Assembly: GCF_004331435.1 (NCBI RefSeq)
Contig: NZ_SJKA01000005.1
Coordinates: forward strand, 372,001 to 436,000
DNA from: Kribbella sindirgiensis
GTDB taxonomy: Bacteria; Actinomycetota; Actinomycetes; Propionibacteriales; Kribbellaceae
Direction: 5' to 3'
DNA: 64,000 nt
Positions 24,257-33,192 of the stretch are shown here, piece by piece. Each line of letters begins with the position of its first letter. Within the stretch, counting starts at the first letter, position 1. The notes under the pieces were generated by a model. It made no database searches, was not told where the DNA came from, and saw only the letters and a program-made list of their open reading frames with translations. A program made the position numbers and the translations under genes.

Positions 24257-24790
24257 CTGGTCCGGCATGGTGAGCCGGACTACGAGCCGGTCGACTCCCG
24301 GGGCTGGCCGGGGATGGCGGCCGACTCCGCTCCGCTCACCGCCCTCGGGATGAAGCAGGCCGAGGAGCTCGCCGACCTGCTCGGCGGCATCCGCGCGACG
24401 TACCTGGTCAGCTCCCCGTTCACCCGGGCACTGCACAGCGCCGCGATCATCGGCCACCGGCTCGCACTCGGCGTCAAGGTCGACTACGACCTGCGCGACT
24501 GGTTGCCGGACCACACCGGTCTGTGGCGCAGCGCCGCCGACGTCCGCGCGGCCCAGGCCGAGTTCGAGGCGTACGACGGAGAGTGGCCGGACGGCATCCA
24601 GCGACCCTGGGAGCCACTGTCCCGGGTCCGCGAACGCGCCCGCGGCGGCCTCGCCCGGCACACCGCCGGCACCGACGGACCCGTCCTGGCGATCACGCAC
24701 GCGACCGTGATCCGCGCCCTGACCGGCGAACGGGACACCCCGCACGGAGGCCACGAGTACCACCGGTTCGACCCCGAAATCGGTGCCTGA
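24236..24790 (+). CDS. Histidine phosphatase superfamily protein (phosphoglycerate-mutase-like)
   Basis: 184-aa cytoplasmic phosphatase. The catalytic RHG motif is in IYLVRHGEPDY near the N-terminus (His nucleophile at residue 11), Arg lies in VSSPFTRALHSA, and the second His is in LAITHATVIRAL near the C-terminus. Start ATG 24236 has GAGG eight nucleotides upstream. The substrate cannot be read from the sequence; members act on phosphosugars, nucleotides or phosphoproteins. It follows small-protein paralog B in the same direction. Confidence 0.9.
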   Translation: MSVTQIYLVRHGEPDYEPVDSRGWPGMAADSAPLTALGMKQAEELADLLGGIRATYLVSSPFTRALHSAAIIGHRLALGVKVDYDLRDWLPDHTGLWRSAADVRAAQAEFEAYDGEWPDGIQRPWEPLSRVRERARGGLARHTAGTDGPVLAITHATVIRALTGERDTPHGGHEYHRFDPEIGA

Positions 24791-24826
24791 GGCATCTGCA
24801 CGTGCAGACGACTTTGCACCGTTAAA

Positions 24827-24851
24827 GTGACTCATGTCACATCAGGTGATG
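24827..24851. promoter_or_regulatory. Adjacent palindromes in the whiD upstream region
   Basis: GTGAC-TCAT-GTCAC (24827-24840) is immediately followed by CATCA-GG-TGATG (24840-24851), about 180 bp before whiD. They are candidate binding sites in a 239-bp gap that otherwise shows no gene. A TACGGT hexamer at 25006-25011 is a possible -10 giving a short 5' leader for whiD. Confidence 0.4.
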
Positions 24852-25029
24852 ACGTGAACACCCCCGCCGCCTGAAATCCGCCGATCACGGGCCGCGACGG
24901 CACTCTTCACAACTTCTGCGATAACGAATGGCCCGAACTTCGAGACAACAAGGGTTGAACTCGCTCTGAGATGAGCATAGTTTTCACCGAGCGCCCGTCC
25001 GCGCTTACGGTGAGTCATAGGAGGTTGCC

Positions 25030-25323
25030 ATGTCGAGAGGGATGCCTCGCCTGCCCCGCCCGCTCATGGATCTGTGGGACTGGCAGTCGCAAGCCGCATG
25101 CCGGGACGTCAACCCGGAACTCTTCTTCTCACCCGAATCGGAGCGTGGCGTTCGCAAACGCGCCCGCGAGATGGTGGCCAAGTCGCTCTGCGGCACCTGC
25201 CCGGTCCAGCCCGAGTGCCGCCAGCACGCCCTCGCCGTCGGCGAGCCGTACGGCGTCTGGGGCGGCACCACGGAATCCGAGCGCGACAACACCCTGCTGC
25301 CCGAGCACCGGAAGTCCGCCTAG
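25030..25323 (+). CDS. whiD: WhiB-family Fe-S transcription factor (WhiD/WhiB3 subgroup)
   Basis: 97-aa WhiB-like protein with a [4Fe-4S] cluster that senses redox or NO and partners with the primary sigma factor. The four ligands are Cys24 (QAACRD), Cys54 and Cys57 (LCGTCPV) and Cys63 (PECRQHAL); the GVWGG turn is at residues 75-79. The N-terminal LWDWQSQA and the ALAVGEPYGVWGGTTESERD stretch match WhiB3/WhiD rather than WhiB1 or WhiB2. A perfect AGGAGG precedes ATG 25030. Known roles are sporulation in Streptomyces and redox control in mycobacteria. Confidence 0.92.
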   Translation: MSRGMPRLPRPLMDLWDWQSQAACRDVNPELFFSPESERGVRKRAREMVAKSLCGTCPVQPECRQHALAVGEPYGVWGGTTESERDNTLLPEHRKSA

Positions 25324-25358
25324 TCCACGAGACCGGCGTCGCAAGGCCTGGGTGAAAC

Positions 25359-25808
25359 TCAGGCCTTACCGTCGTCGGTCTCGGACGGGGAGTCCTCGGA
25401 CCCCTTCGTGTCCTTGGGTTCCTTCGGTTCCTTGGGTTCCTTGGGTTCCTTCTGTGCCTTGGGCGGTTTCGGCTCGTCCGCCGGTTCCTCGGGCTCCGGC
25501 GGCCGCACGGTCGTGCGCGGGTCCCGGTAGCGGTCCAGTGACTTGAGGAAGTCCGGATCGTCGTCGGGCGCCGGCGGCCGCGCGGCGGGCTTCGACGGTT
25601 CGCGCCGTACGACGCTCTCCTTGCGGTTGGCGTACGCGCGCGACATCAGCAGCCAGACGATCGGCCCGGCGAACGGGACGAACACGATCAGGACGATCCA
25701 CAACAGCTTCGGCAGATGCGGCACGTCTTCGTCAGGTGTCTGGATGCACGAGAACAGCGCGTAGACAGTCAGCACCAGGCTGATCAGGAACGGCAGAAAT
25801 CGGACCAC
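25359..25808 (-). CDS. Small membrane protein with PLDc_N-like domain and KEP-repeat tail
   Basis: 149-aa protein. Two N-terminal membrane helices (LPFLISLVLTVYALFSCI and LWIVLIVFVPFAGPIVWLL) joined by an acidic loop match the phospholipase D nuclease N-terminal (cardiolipin-synthase-like) domain. The cytoplasmic half is disordered and carries tandem KEP repeats at about residues 118-131, mirrored by CCTTGGGTT-type tandem DNA repeats near 25410-25450. GTG 25808 follows TACTGT by 6 nt, indicating a leaderless mRNA. Function unknown; the N-terminal domain alone has no catalytic motif. Confidence 0.8.
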   Translation of the reverse strand: MVRFLPFLISLVLTVYALFSCIQTPDEDVPHLPKLLWIVLIVFVPFAGPIVWLLMSRAYANRKESVVRREPSKPAARPPAPDDDPDFLKSLDRYRDPRTTVRPPEPEEPADEPKPPKAQKEPKEPKEPKEPKDTKGSEDSPSETDDGKA

Positions 25809-25844
25809 GCTCCAACAGTACGGCCACTACGGGCACAGGTGGTC

Positions 25845-26723
25845 TCAACGGGCGGAGGCGGTGAGTCCCCGGGCGCGGAGCACCGAGTTCTCCAGCGGCC
25901 GGAACACCAGCAGTTCGATGCCGACGCCGACCACGAAGATCAGCACGATCCCGGCGAACACCATCGAGATGTCCGACAGCGACATCCCGTTGTGCAGGAA
26001 CTGCCCGAGGCCCTCGCCGAGCTCCGGCGACGTCGCGATCAGCTCGGCCGCCATCAGCGACCGCCACGAGAACGCCCAGCCCTGTTTGAGCCCGCCGAGG
26101 AACCCGGGCAGCGCGGCCGGCAGCAGGATGTACCGGATCCCGCCGAACCGGCCCGCGCCGAGCGCCTTGCCGACCCGCGGCAGGATCGGCGGCACCTGGT
26201 CGAGACCGGACACCAGCCCGTTCGCGATCGACGGCACCGCGCCGAGCAGGACCACCCAGTAGATCGCGCGGTCGTTCAGCCCGAACCACAGGATCGCCGC
26301 CGGCACCCACGCCACCGACGGCAGGCTCTGCAGCCCCGACACGAGCGGGCCGACGCCGCGCCGTACGACGCGGATGTTCGCGATCGCGAGCCCCAGCGGG
26401 ACCGCGATCAGCAGCGAGATCGCGAACCCGATGACGGCCCGGTGCACCGATACCCAGAACAGCCCGACGATGTCGCCGCTGGTCACGAGCTGCCAGATCT
26501 GTCCCCAGACGGCGGCGGGCGCGGGCAGTTTGAACTCGAGCCAGAACGCGGCCGCCCACAACGCCTGCCAGATCGCGACGAACACGACGATCGCCCCGAC
26601 CGGAGGCAGTACCCGGCCCGCGATCCGGCGTACCCGGGAGCCCTCGGTCGCGACGACCGGGGTGTCGAGGGCGTCCAGACCGGCCTCGACGGCGCCCTCG
26701 TCCTGAACCTCAAGCTGCGGCAT
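25845..26723 (-). CDS. ABC transporter permease, SsuC/TauC type
   Basis: 292-aa permease of a sulfonate/nitrate/taurine-type importer. Helices such as IVVFVAIWQALWAAAFWL and AVIGFAISLLIAVPLGLA flank the conserved LQSLPSVAWVPAAILWFG and the EAA-like WRSLMAAELIA. It follows the ATPase with a 14-bp overlap. The preceding leader peptide and TauE/SafE gene point to a sulfur compound as substrate (inference). Confidence 0.9.
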   Translation of the reverse strand: MPQLEVQDEGAVEAGLDALDTPVVATEGSRVRRIAGRVLPPVGAIVVFVAIWQALWAAAFWLEFKLPAPAAVWGQIWQLVTSGDIVGLFWVSVHRAVIGFAISLLIAVPLGLAIANIRVVRRGVGPLVSGLQSLPSVAWVPAAILWFGLNDRAIYWVVLLGAVPSIANGLVSGLDQVPPILPRVGKALGAGRFGGIRYILLPAALPGFLGGLKQGWAFSWRSLMAAELIATSPELGEGLGQFLHNGMSLSDISMVFAGIVLIFVVGVGIELLVFRPLENSVLRARGLTASAR

Positions 26724-27483
26724 GACTGCTGATCACCTTGCGCAGAGCGATGTTGATCTCGTCCACCGCGTCGGGCGTGTCCTCGACATCCCACTGCCGT
26801 ACGACGCGCCCGGGACGCGACGACAGCAGTACGACGCGTTGCCCGAGCCGCACCGCTTCGCGGACGTCGTGCGTGACGAACAGGATCGCCGTACCGGTGG
26901 CACGCCAGATCCGCAGCAGCTCGCCCTGGAGAACGTCACGGGTGATCGCGTCGAGCGCCGAGAAGGGCTCGTCCATCAGCAGCAACGACGGCTTCCCCGC
27001 GTCCGCACTGTCCGTCGTGGAGGCGAGCGCGCGAGCCAGGGCGACCCGTTGCCGCATGCCACCGGACAGCTCGTGCGGCCGCTTGTCACCGAGACCGGCG
27101 AGCCGCACCAGCTCCAGCAACTCCGCGGCCTTGGCCCGCCGCTGCGCCTTCGGCACGCCGGCCATCCGCAGCGGAAGCTCGACGTTCCCGGCCGCCGTCA
27201 GCCACGGCATCAGCGCGGCTTCCTGGAAGACGACCGCGGGCCGCGACGAGTTCAGTTCGATCCGGCCGCTCGTCGGCCGGTCCAGACCGGCGACCAGGTT
27301 GAGCAGCGTGGTCTTGCCGCACCCGGAGGCCCCGAGCAGGCACACGAACTCGCCGGCACCGACCTCGAGGTCGACGCCGTCCAGCGCGACGACTGCCTTC
27401 CGGCCGCTGCCGAACGCCTTCCCTACTTGATGAAACCGCACTGGGCTGAGCTGACTCGGCGGTGCGTCGACAGTGGCGGTCAT
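26710..27483 (-). CDS. ABC transporter ATP-binding protein, SsuB/TauB type
   Basis: 257-aa ATPase with Walker A GASGCGKTT, Q-loop VVFQEAALMPWLT, signature LSGGMRQR, Walker B LLLMDEPFSALD and H-loop VTHDVREAV. The FQEAALMPW and PFSALDAITRD details are typical of the sulfonate/taurine/nitrate group. It lies between the lipoprotein receptor (15-bp gap) and the permease gene and energises that importer. Confidence 0.93.
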   Translation of the reverse strand: MTATVDAPPSQLSPVRFHQVGKAFGSGRKAVVALDGVDLEVGAGEFVCLLGASGCGKTTLLNLVAGLDRPTSGRIELNSSRPAVVFQEAALMPWLTAAGNVELPLRMAGVPKAQRRAKAAELLELVRLAGLGDKRPHELSGGMRQRVALARALASTTDSADAGKPSLLLMDEPFSALDAITRDVLQGELLRIWRATGTAILFVTHDVREAVRLGQRVVLLSSRPGRVVRQWDVEDTPDAVDEINIALRKVISSHAAA

Positions 27484-27498
27484 CGCGCTCTCCTCTAC

Positions 27499-28566
27499 TT
27501 ACTTCGCGTCGAGGCCGGCGGCGTCGACCGCCGGCTTGCCAGCCTGGGTGAGGACCTCGTTCAGCGGCCCCAGGTCCGCGAAGCCGGCGACGTTCGGCGC
27601 TTCCTTCGCGATGCCCGCGGTGACCTGGTCCTTGGCAAGCTGCGGGAAGGTCGCGGCGATCGGGTCCGCGGTGATCTTGATGTGCTCCCACGCGCGGTCG
27701 ATGACCGCGGGCTTCAGCGCCTTACCGGTCGCCTCCTTGAGCTGGTCGTTCACCACGGCCTTCGCCTGCGCGGCGTCCGACGTACTGAAGTCGATCGCTG
27801 CGTTCAGACCCTTCAGCAGCGCCGTCACCGTCGCCGGGTGCTCCTTCAGGAACTGCGTCCGGACGATCAGCACAGTCGTCGGGAACTGCCCGTCGGGCCA
27901 CAGCGACGCCTCGTCGAGCAGCACCTTCGCGCCCGCGTCCAGGACCAGCCGGGACGACCAAGGCTCGGGCAGCCAGGCCGCGTCCACGTCACCCTTCTTG
28001 AACGCGTCGAGCGTCTGCGCGTTCTCCAGGTTCGTCACCTTGACCTTGCCGGTCAGCTGGTTCCCGGCGAGCCACTTCTTCAGCGAGACGTCCTGCGTGT
28101 TGCCGAGCTGCGGCGTGACGACGGTCTTGCCGACCAGGTCGGCCGCTTTGGTGATCGTCGGCTTGACCACGAGCTGAGCACCGCCGGACGTGGCGCCGGC
28201 GATCAGGCGGACCGCCTCTCCGTTCGACTTCGCGTAGGCGTTGATCGCCGGGCCGGAGCCGATGAAGGACGCGTCCAGCGAGCCGCCGAGCAGCGCGCCG
28301 ACGGCCTCGGGACCCGCGTTGAACTTGGTCGGCACCAGCTTCGTGCTGCCGAGTTCCTTGGTGAAAAGGCCCTTGCCGAGACCGACCAGTGCGGCGGCGT
28401 GGGTGACGTTCGGGAAGTAGCCGAGCCGCAACTCGGTGGCGGGACCTTTGTCGGCCGACGTGGCAGCGGACTCGTTGCCCTCGGCACGCGAGCAGCCGGC
28501 AGCGGCGACGGTCAGCGCCAGGGCGGCAGCGAGCAGGCGGAACGGACGGAAGGCGGAGATGCTCAC
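27499..28566 (-). CDS. Sulfonate/nitrate/taurine-type substrate-binding lipoprotein
   Basis: 355-aa receptor with a lipoprotein signal peptide (lipobox AAGC at residues 22-25). The N-terminal LRLGYFPNVTHAAALVGLGKG and ASFIGSGPAINAYAKS match SsuA/TauA-like NMT1-family receptors. Start GTG 28566 has AGAGG a few bases upstream. First transporter gene after the TauE/SafE gene; together with ATPase and permease it forms a complete importer. The exact ligand, probably an organosulfonate, is inferred from context. Confidence 0.9.
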   Translation of the reverse strand: MSISAFRPFRLLAAALALTVAAAGCSRAEGNESAATSADKGPATELRLGYFPNVTHAAALVGLGKGLFTKELGSTKLVPTKFNAGPEAVGALLGGSLDASFIGSGPAINAYAKSNGEAVRLIAGATSGGAQLVVKPTITKAADLVGKTVVTPQLGNTQDVSLKKWLAGNQLTGKVKVTNLENAQTLDAFKKGDVDAAWLPEPWSSRLVLDAGAKVLLDEASLWPDGQFPTTVLIVRTQFLKEHPATVTALLKGLNAAIDFSTSDAAQAKAVVNDQLKEATGKALKPAVIDRAWEHIKITADPIAATFPQLAKDQVTAGIAKEAPNVAGFADLGPLNEVLTQAGKPAVDAAGLDAK

Positions 28567-28596
28567 AGGGACCTCTGACTTGAAGGGAGGTGAAGT

Positions 28597-29514
28597 TCAG
28601 GAAACGGGCTCGAGCTCGTTCTCGTCGAGGAGACGCTCGGCCTCCTGTACGGCACTGGCGGTACGGCGGGCCTGGACGCGGACGCCGTACGCGACGATCG
28701 CGGCCCAGCCCAGCACGAGGGCCGCGTAGACGGCGTACCGGGGACCGGTAGTCACGTCGAGGCCGTTCAGCACGGTGCGGGCGTTGGTCAGGATCAGCAC
28801 CAGGCCGACCCCGACCCCGAGCCAACGGGTGGCCAGCCGGGACACCAGCCAGGCGGCCAGCGGGGCCGCGATCACGCCGCCGATCAGGAGGGCGGCGACG
28901 ATGTCGAACGGCAGGTGCTTCCCGCCCAGCCCGAACAGGAACCCGATGCTCGCGGCGACCGAGACCAGGAACTCGGCGGCGTTCACCGAACCGACGGCCC
29001 GGCGCGGCGCCAGCTTGCCGCTGGACAGGAGCGCGGAGTTCGCGACCGGACCCCAACCGCCGCCACCGGTGGCGTCGATGAAGCCCGCCACCAGACCGAG
29101 CGGGCCGAGGAACCTCCCGGCCGGACGGCCCTCGATCACCGCGCGGACCTTCCCGGTGCCGAACCGGACCAGGATGTAGACGCCGAGCAGGAGCAGCAGA
29201 CCGGCCACCCACAGGGACGCCGACTCGGTCGAGAGGCTGGACAGGAACGTCGCGCCGGCGAACGCCCCGACCGCGCCGGGCGCCCCGATCAGCGCGACCA
29301 CGCGCCAGTCCACGTTGCCGAACCGCCAGTGCGACAGGCCGGAGGCGAGCGTGGTGCCGACCTCGGCCAGGTGGACCGAGGCGGACGCGATCGCCGGGGT
29401 GATCCCGGTGATCAGCAGGGCGGTGCTGGCGGTGACGCCATAGGCCATACCGAGGGTGCCGTCGACGAGCTGGGCGATCGAGCCGAGCAAGGCGATCAGG
29501 ATGAGACGACGCAC
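28597..29514 (-). CDS. TauE/SafE family membrane protein (predicted sulfur-anion transporter)
   Basis: 305-aa multi-pass protein. Two related halves each carry a family-type loop: GSIAQLVDGTLGMAYGVTAS at the N-terminus and VAGFIDATGGGGWGPVANSAL in the middle. TauE/SafE proteins move sulfite, sulfoacetate or similar anions across the membrane. GTG 29514 has AGGAG seven nucleotides upstream. It lies 42 bp after the leader-peptide stop and 30 bp before the receptor gene, so it is the first long gene of the sulfur operon. It could export sulfite released from imported sulfonates (inference). Confidence 0.9.
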   Translation of the reverse strand: MRRLILIALLGSIAQLVDGTLGMAYGVTASTALLITGITPAIASASVHLAEVGTTLASGLSHWRFGNVDWRVVALIGAPGAVGAFAGATFLSSLSTESASLWVAGLLLLLGVYILVRFGTGKVRAVIEGRPAGRFLGPLGLVAGFIDATGGGGWGPVANSALLSSGKLAPRRAVGSVNAAEFLVSVAASIGFLFGLGGKHLPFDIVAALLIGGVIAAPLAAWLVSRLATRWLGVGVGLVLILTNARTVLNGLDVTTGPRYAVYAALVLGWAAIVAYGVRVQARRTASAVQEAERLLDENELEPVS

Positions 29515-29556
29515 AGAAGTACTCCTACGGATCGGGAAGGAGACGGGCGGAGAGAA

Positions 29557-29655
29557 CTACGCCGTCGCCCGACAACCCGAGGAGTTCACGCGCAGCAGAT
29601 CGACGTGCCGGCGCCGTGTGAGGGCGTCTCCGGGCGCGTTCGCGATCAGCTGCAT
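29557..29655 (-). CDS. Actinobacterial sulfur-operon leader peptide (RRHVDL type)
   Basis: 32-aa ORF from ATG 29655 to TAG 29557. It contains LTRRRHVDLLRV followed by SSGC, matching the short leader peptides with a TRRxHVDLxR core that precede sulfur-assimilation genes in many actinobacteria (from memory). It lies 42 bp upstream of the TauE/SafE gene on the same strand. The single Cys codon near its end is a plausible sensing position for cysteine supply. A TTGACA at 29717-29712 is a possible -35. No good ribosome site precedes the ATG. Confidence 0.8.
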   Translation of the reverse strand: MQLIANAPGDALTRRRHVDLLRVNSSGCRATA

Positions 29656-29735
29656 AGGACCATGAAAGCGGACAAAGTCGAGCAAGATGCTCAGGTTTCA
29701 GCATGTGGACCTGTCAATCAGTTACCGAGACAACC

Positions 29736-29802
29736 GATCACAGGTGATCATCGGCCGGATCTGGTCAGACGGTTGAAAGCAGGGCGCGCGGCTGCCTACG
29801 GT
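29736..29802 (+). promoter_or_regulatory. Rhamnosidase promoter with upstream palindrome
   Basis: TTGAAA (29773-29778), an 18-nt spacer and TACGGT (29797-29802) form a clear promoter; the GTG start at 29810 comes 7 nt later, so the transcript is leaderless. Upstream, GATCAC-AG-GTGATC (29736-29749) is a perfect palindrome within a longer CCGAT...ATCGG symmetry, a plausible operator. It also lies upstream of the divergent sulfur leader. Confidence 0.7.
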
Positions 29803-29809
29803 CCTCAGC

Positions 29810-32398
29810 GTGCTGACTCCTCGATCTCTCAAGACCGAGTACGCCGCCCAGCCGCTCGGCGTCGACGTCCCCCGGCCACGGTTCAGCTGGGTCGCCGTCG
29901 CGCCCGGGTACGGCGCGACGCAGACGGCGTACCAGATCCTGGTCGCCTCCGCGCCGGAGCTGCTGACGCCGGAGAGTGCCGACGTGTGGGACTCGGGCCA
30001 GGTCGAGTCGGCGCGGACCTTCGGGATCGAGTACGACGGACCGGCGGCGGCGCGGACGCGCTACCACTGGACCGTCCGGCTGTGGTCTCCGGACGAGGTC
30101 GGCGAGTGGGCCGAGCCGTCGTGGTTCGAGACCGGACTGCTCGACGAAGGGTTCGGCGCCGCGCAGTGGATCGGCGGCACGACGGACAGCGCTCCGCTGC
30201 TCCGACGAGGCTTCGTCGTGGACGGAACCGTGCGCCGCGCGCGTCTGTATGCGAGCGGTCTCGGCTACGCGGACCTGCGGCTGAACGGTCAGGCGGTCAG
30301 TGACGCGGTCCTCGATCCCGGGTTCACGGCGTACGACCGCACCGTGCTCTATGTGACGCACGACGTGACCTCGTTGGTGCGGGCCGGCGACAACGTGGTC
30401 GGCGCCGAACTCGGGCGGGGCTTCTTCGGACTGACCTCGGTGAACGTCTGGCGCTGGCACGACGCGCCGTGGACCGCCGACCCGCGGCTGATCGCCCGGC
30501 TGGTCGTCGAGTACGACGACGGTCGCGTTGACGAAGTGGTCACGGACGGGACGTGGCGCATCACGGGCGGCCCGACGCTCTCGGACTCGCTGTACACCGG
30601 TGAGACGTACGACGCGCGACGCGCGCTGCCCGGCTGGGACGCGCCCGGGTTCGACGACTCCGCGTGGTCCGCGGCGACGGTCGTCGAGGCGCCCGACGGG
30701 GAGCTGACCGCGCAGGCCCACGAGCCGATCCGCGTGATCGAGACCGTCGACCCGGTCGAGGTCACCGAGGTCCGCCCGGGCGTGTGGATCGTGGACTTCG
30801 GACGGACCGTGGCCGGCTGGACCAGGCTGACGACCACCGCGCCGGCCGGGACGACGATCAGCCTCACGCACGGCGAGACGGTTGCCGATGGCAACGTGGC
30901 GGCGTGGAACGTGCATGTGGACGGCGACCGGATCCAGCGCGACGAGTACATCGCGGCCGGGACCGGGGTGGAGACCTGGGAGCCACGGTTCTCCTACAAG
31001 GGGTTCCGGTACGTGCAGGTCGAGGGCGCCGCGGCCGACGTCCAGCTGCGGGTGGTGAACTCGGACGTCTCGTCGGTCACCCGGTTCGCGTCGACGCAGG
31101 CGCCGTACGAGCAGTTCGAGCAGGCGATGCGGCGGACGATCCTGAGCAACCTGCACGGGATCCCGACCGATACGCCGTACTTCGAGAAGAACGGGTGGAC
31201 CGGCGACGCCCAGGTCGGCGCGCCGACGATGCTCGCGACCCTCGATCTGGCGCGGTTCTTCACCAAATGGCTCGGCGACATCCGGGACAGCCAGGCGGAC
31301 TCCGGGCAGCTCCCGGTCATCGTGCCGACCAGCGGCTGGGGTTTCACCGACCTCTCCCCCGCGACCGAATGGCCGACCGTCTATCCGTTCCTGCTGCGCG
31401 AGATGTACCGCTGGTACGGCGACGAGCGGCTGCTCCGCGAGCACTGGGACTCGCTCACGCGGTATCTCGCGTGGGAGCTGGACCGGGTCGAGGACGGGTT
31501 GTCGGTGAGCGTTCTCGGCGACTGGCTGCCGCCCGGGTTCGGGAGCGGTCCGGCGCCCGAGGACCGGCGGCTGACGGGTACGGCGTACCTCTACCGGGCG
31601 CTCGTGGTCGCGGCGGAGATCGGTGAGCTGATTGGACAGCCCAACGAATACCGGAAGGCGGCGGAAGGGCTCGCCGACGGGCTGAACCGGACGTTCCTGG
31701 ACCGTGAGGCCGGTCGCTACCGGTCGGCCGACGACCCGGACTACCGGCAGACGTCGAACGCGGTGCCGCTGGCGTTCGGGATCGTGCCGGACGAGTTCGT
31801 CGAGCGGGTCGCGGCCGGGCTGGCCGCCGACGTCGAGGCGCGTGGCTTCCATCTCAACACCGGCTGCCTGGGCGTCGGCGTACTGCTGCCGGTGCTGACC
31901 GCCCACGGGTACGGCGACGTGGCGACGAAGGTCGCGCTGCAGCGGAGCTACCCGAGCTGGGGCTACTGGTTCGACCTCGGCGCGGACACCATGTGGGAGA
32001 AGTGGGAGGACGACTCGCGGTCGCGCAACCACTACTTCCAGGGCACGGTCGTGCAGTGGATCTTCGAGAACGTCGCCGGGCTGCGCGTCGTCGACGCCGG
32101 CAGCGAGCGGATCGTCGTACGGCCGGATGCCCGCGACGAGGTGGACTCGGCGAGCATCCGCACCGAGACGATCCGCGGGCGGGTGGCGGTCTCGTGGAAG
32201 AAGACGGGACGGGTGCTGTCGCTGGACGTGCAGGTGCCGGTCGGGACCACGGCCGAGGTTCAGGTGCCGTCGGAGCGCGCCGCGGACGTCGACGCGGTGC
32301 CGCGGGCGTTCGCGGGCACGCCGACGTACGGCGAGGGCTACACCGTCTACACCGTCGGCGCCGGGCAGTGGTCCTTCACGAGCCGGTCCGCTTCGTGA
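29810..32398 (+). CDS. GH78 family alpha-L-rhamnosidase
   Basis: 862-aa intracellular enzyme without a signal peptide. The N-terminal Bac_rhamnosid domains (LKTEYAAQPLGVDVPRPRFSW, RARLYASGLGYADLRLNG) lead into an (alpha/alpha)6 catalytic region with DTPYFEKNGWTGDAQ, which holds the acidic catalytic residues, and FDLGADTMWEKWEDD further on. A C-terminal beta domain follows (GLRVVDAGSERIVVRP). It releases L-rhamnose from plant glycosides or rhamnogalacturonan pieces. GTG 29810 follows from the leaderless promoter. No transporter lies beside it. The 3' end overlaps convergent trmB by 23 bp. Confidence 0.94.
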   Translation: MLTPRSLKTEYAAQPLGVDVPRPRFSWVAVAPGYGATQTAYQILVASAPELLTPESADVWDSGQVESARTFGIEYDGPAAARTRYHWTVRLWSPDEVGEWAEPSWFETGLLDEGFGAAQWIGGTTDSAPLLRRGFVVDGTVRRARLYASGLGYADLRLNGQAVSDAVLDPGFTAYDRTVLYVTHDVTSLVRAGDNVVGAELGRGFFGLTSVNVWRWHDAPWTADPRLIARLVVEYDDGRVDEVVTDGTWRITGGPTLSDSLYTGETYDARRALPGWDAPGFDDSAWSAATVVEAPDGELTAQAHEPIRVIETVDPVEVTEVRPGVWIVDFGRTVAGWTRLTTTAPAGTTISLTHGETVADGNVAAWNVHVDGDRIQRDEYIAAGTGVETWEPRFSYKGFRYVQVEGAAADVQLRVVNSDVSSVTRFASTQAPYEQFEQAMRRTILSNLHGIPTDTPYFEKNGWTGDAQVGAPTMLATLDLARFFTKWLGDIRDSQADSGQLPVIVPTSGWGFTDLSPATEWPTVYPFLLREMYRWYGDERLLREHWDSLTRYLAWELDRVEDGLSVSVLGDWLPPGFGSGPAPEDRRLTGTAYLYRALVVAAEIGELIGQPNEYRKAAEGLADGLNRTFLDREAGRYRSADDPDYRQTSNAVPLAFGIVPDEFVERVAAGLAADVEARGFHLNTGCLGVGVLLPVLTAHGYGDVATKVALQRSYPSWGYWFDLGADTMWEKWEDDSRSRNHYFQGTVVQWIFENVAGLRVVDAGSERIVVRPDARDEVDSASIRTETIRGRVAVSWKKTGRVLSLDVQVPVGTTAEVQVPSERAADVDAVPRAFAGTPTYGEGYTVYTVGAGQWSFTSRSAS

Positions 32399-33080
32399 AG
32401 ATGAGGTCGCGGACCTCGCGACCCTCCGCCTGCGCGCGGGACTCGAACTTGGTGACCGGCCGCCACTCGGGGCGCGGGGCCCAGCCGTCGTACTCGTTGC
32501 GCAACGACGGTTCGGCCGCGCACACCTCGAGCATCCGGTCGGCGTAGTCCGCCCAGTCCGTTGCCAGGTGCAACGTCCCGCCCGGCTGCAGGCGATCCGC
32601 GATCAGCGCGACGAACGGCGCCGTGACGAGCCTGCGCTTGTGGTGCCGCTTCTTCGGCCACGGGTCCGGGAAGTAGATCCGGACGCCGGCCAGCGTGCCG
32701 GGAGCGACGTGATCACGCAGGAAGTCCAGCGCGTCCCCCTGCAGCAGACGGACGTTGCCGAGGCCGTACTTCTCCACCCACAGCATCAGCTGACCGAGAC
32801 CGGCCGGGTAGACCTCCGCGGCCACGTGATTGACCTCGGGCGCCGCGACCGCGAGCTGCGCGGTCGCCTCACCCATCCCGGAGCCGATCTCCAGCACGGT
32901 CGGCGCCGTACGTCCGAACCAGTCGGCCAGATCGAGTGTGCCGGGCGGCAGATCCTCCTGGGTCCGCCCCAGGTCGGACCAGTGGGACTGCCAGACACGC
33001 TTCTGCCCGACCGTCATCCGCACACTGCGGCGGACGGTGCTGTACACCCCTGGCTGCCTGATCTGATCCGTTGGTCCCAC
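32376..33080 (-). CDS. trmB: tRNA (guanine-46-N7)-methyltransferase
   Basis: 234-aa class I methyltransferase forming m7G46 in the tRNA variable loop. Landmarks are the SAM motif LEIGSGMGEATAQLA, the substrate-binding PDPWPKKRHHKRRLV, and GGTLHLATDWADYADRM with the catalytic region. GTG 33080 lies 7 nt after TAGAAT (33093-33088), so the mRNA is probably leaderless; the frame gives the usual N-terminal YSTVRRSVRMTVGQ. Downstream end overlaps the rhamnosidase gene. The 112-bp gap to glnE holds no convincing gene. Confidence 0.95.
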   Translation of the reverse strand: MGPTDQIRQPGVYSTVRRSVRMTVGQKRVWQSHWSDLGRTQEDLPPGTLDLADWFGRTAPTVLEIGSGMGEATAQLAVAAPEVNHVAAEVYPAGLGQLMLWVEKYGLGNVRLLQGDALDFLRDHVAPGTLAGVRIYFPDPWPKKRHHKRRLVTAPFVALIADRLQPGGTLHLATDWADYADRMLEVCAAEPSLRNEYDGWAPRPEWRPVTKFESRAQAEGREVRDLIFTKRTGS

Positions 33081-33192
33081 CAGGCGAATTCTAGGAGAAG
33101 GCGATCTCCAGGGTCCGGGAGGTCTCCAGGTAGGTCTTCAGGTTGGAGGCGGTCGGACGTCGGGCGGGAGGATTACCCGTTCTTCGGTACGG

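Noticed and set aside
25405..25455. CRISPR-like or satellite repeat in the CCTTGGGTT tandem run
   Set aside because: It is a short in-frame 9-bp repeat encoding KEP units of the membrane protein at 25359-25808.
33081..33192. In-frame continuation after the glnE stop (residues such as ASNLKTYLETSRTLEIAFS)
   Set aside because: It looks protein-like, but is only about 33 codons, has no start, and is not part of known GlnE C-termini; readthrough or a relic cannot be shown.
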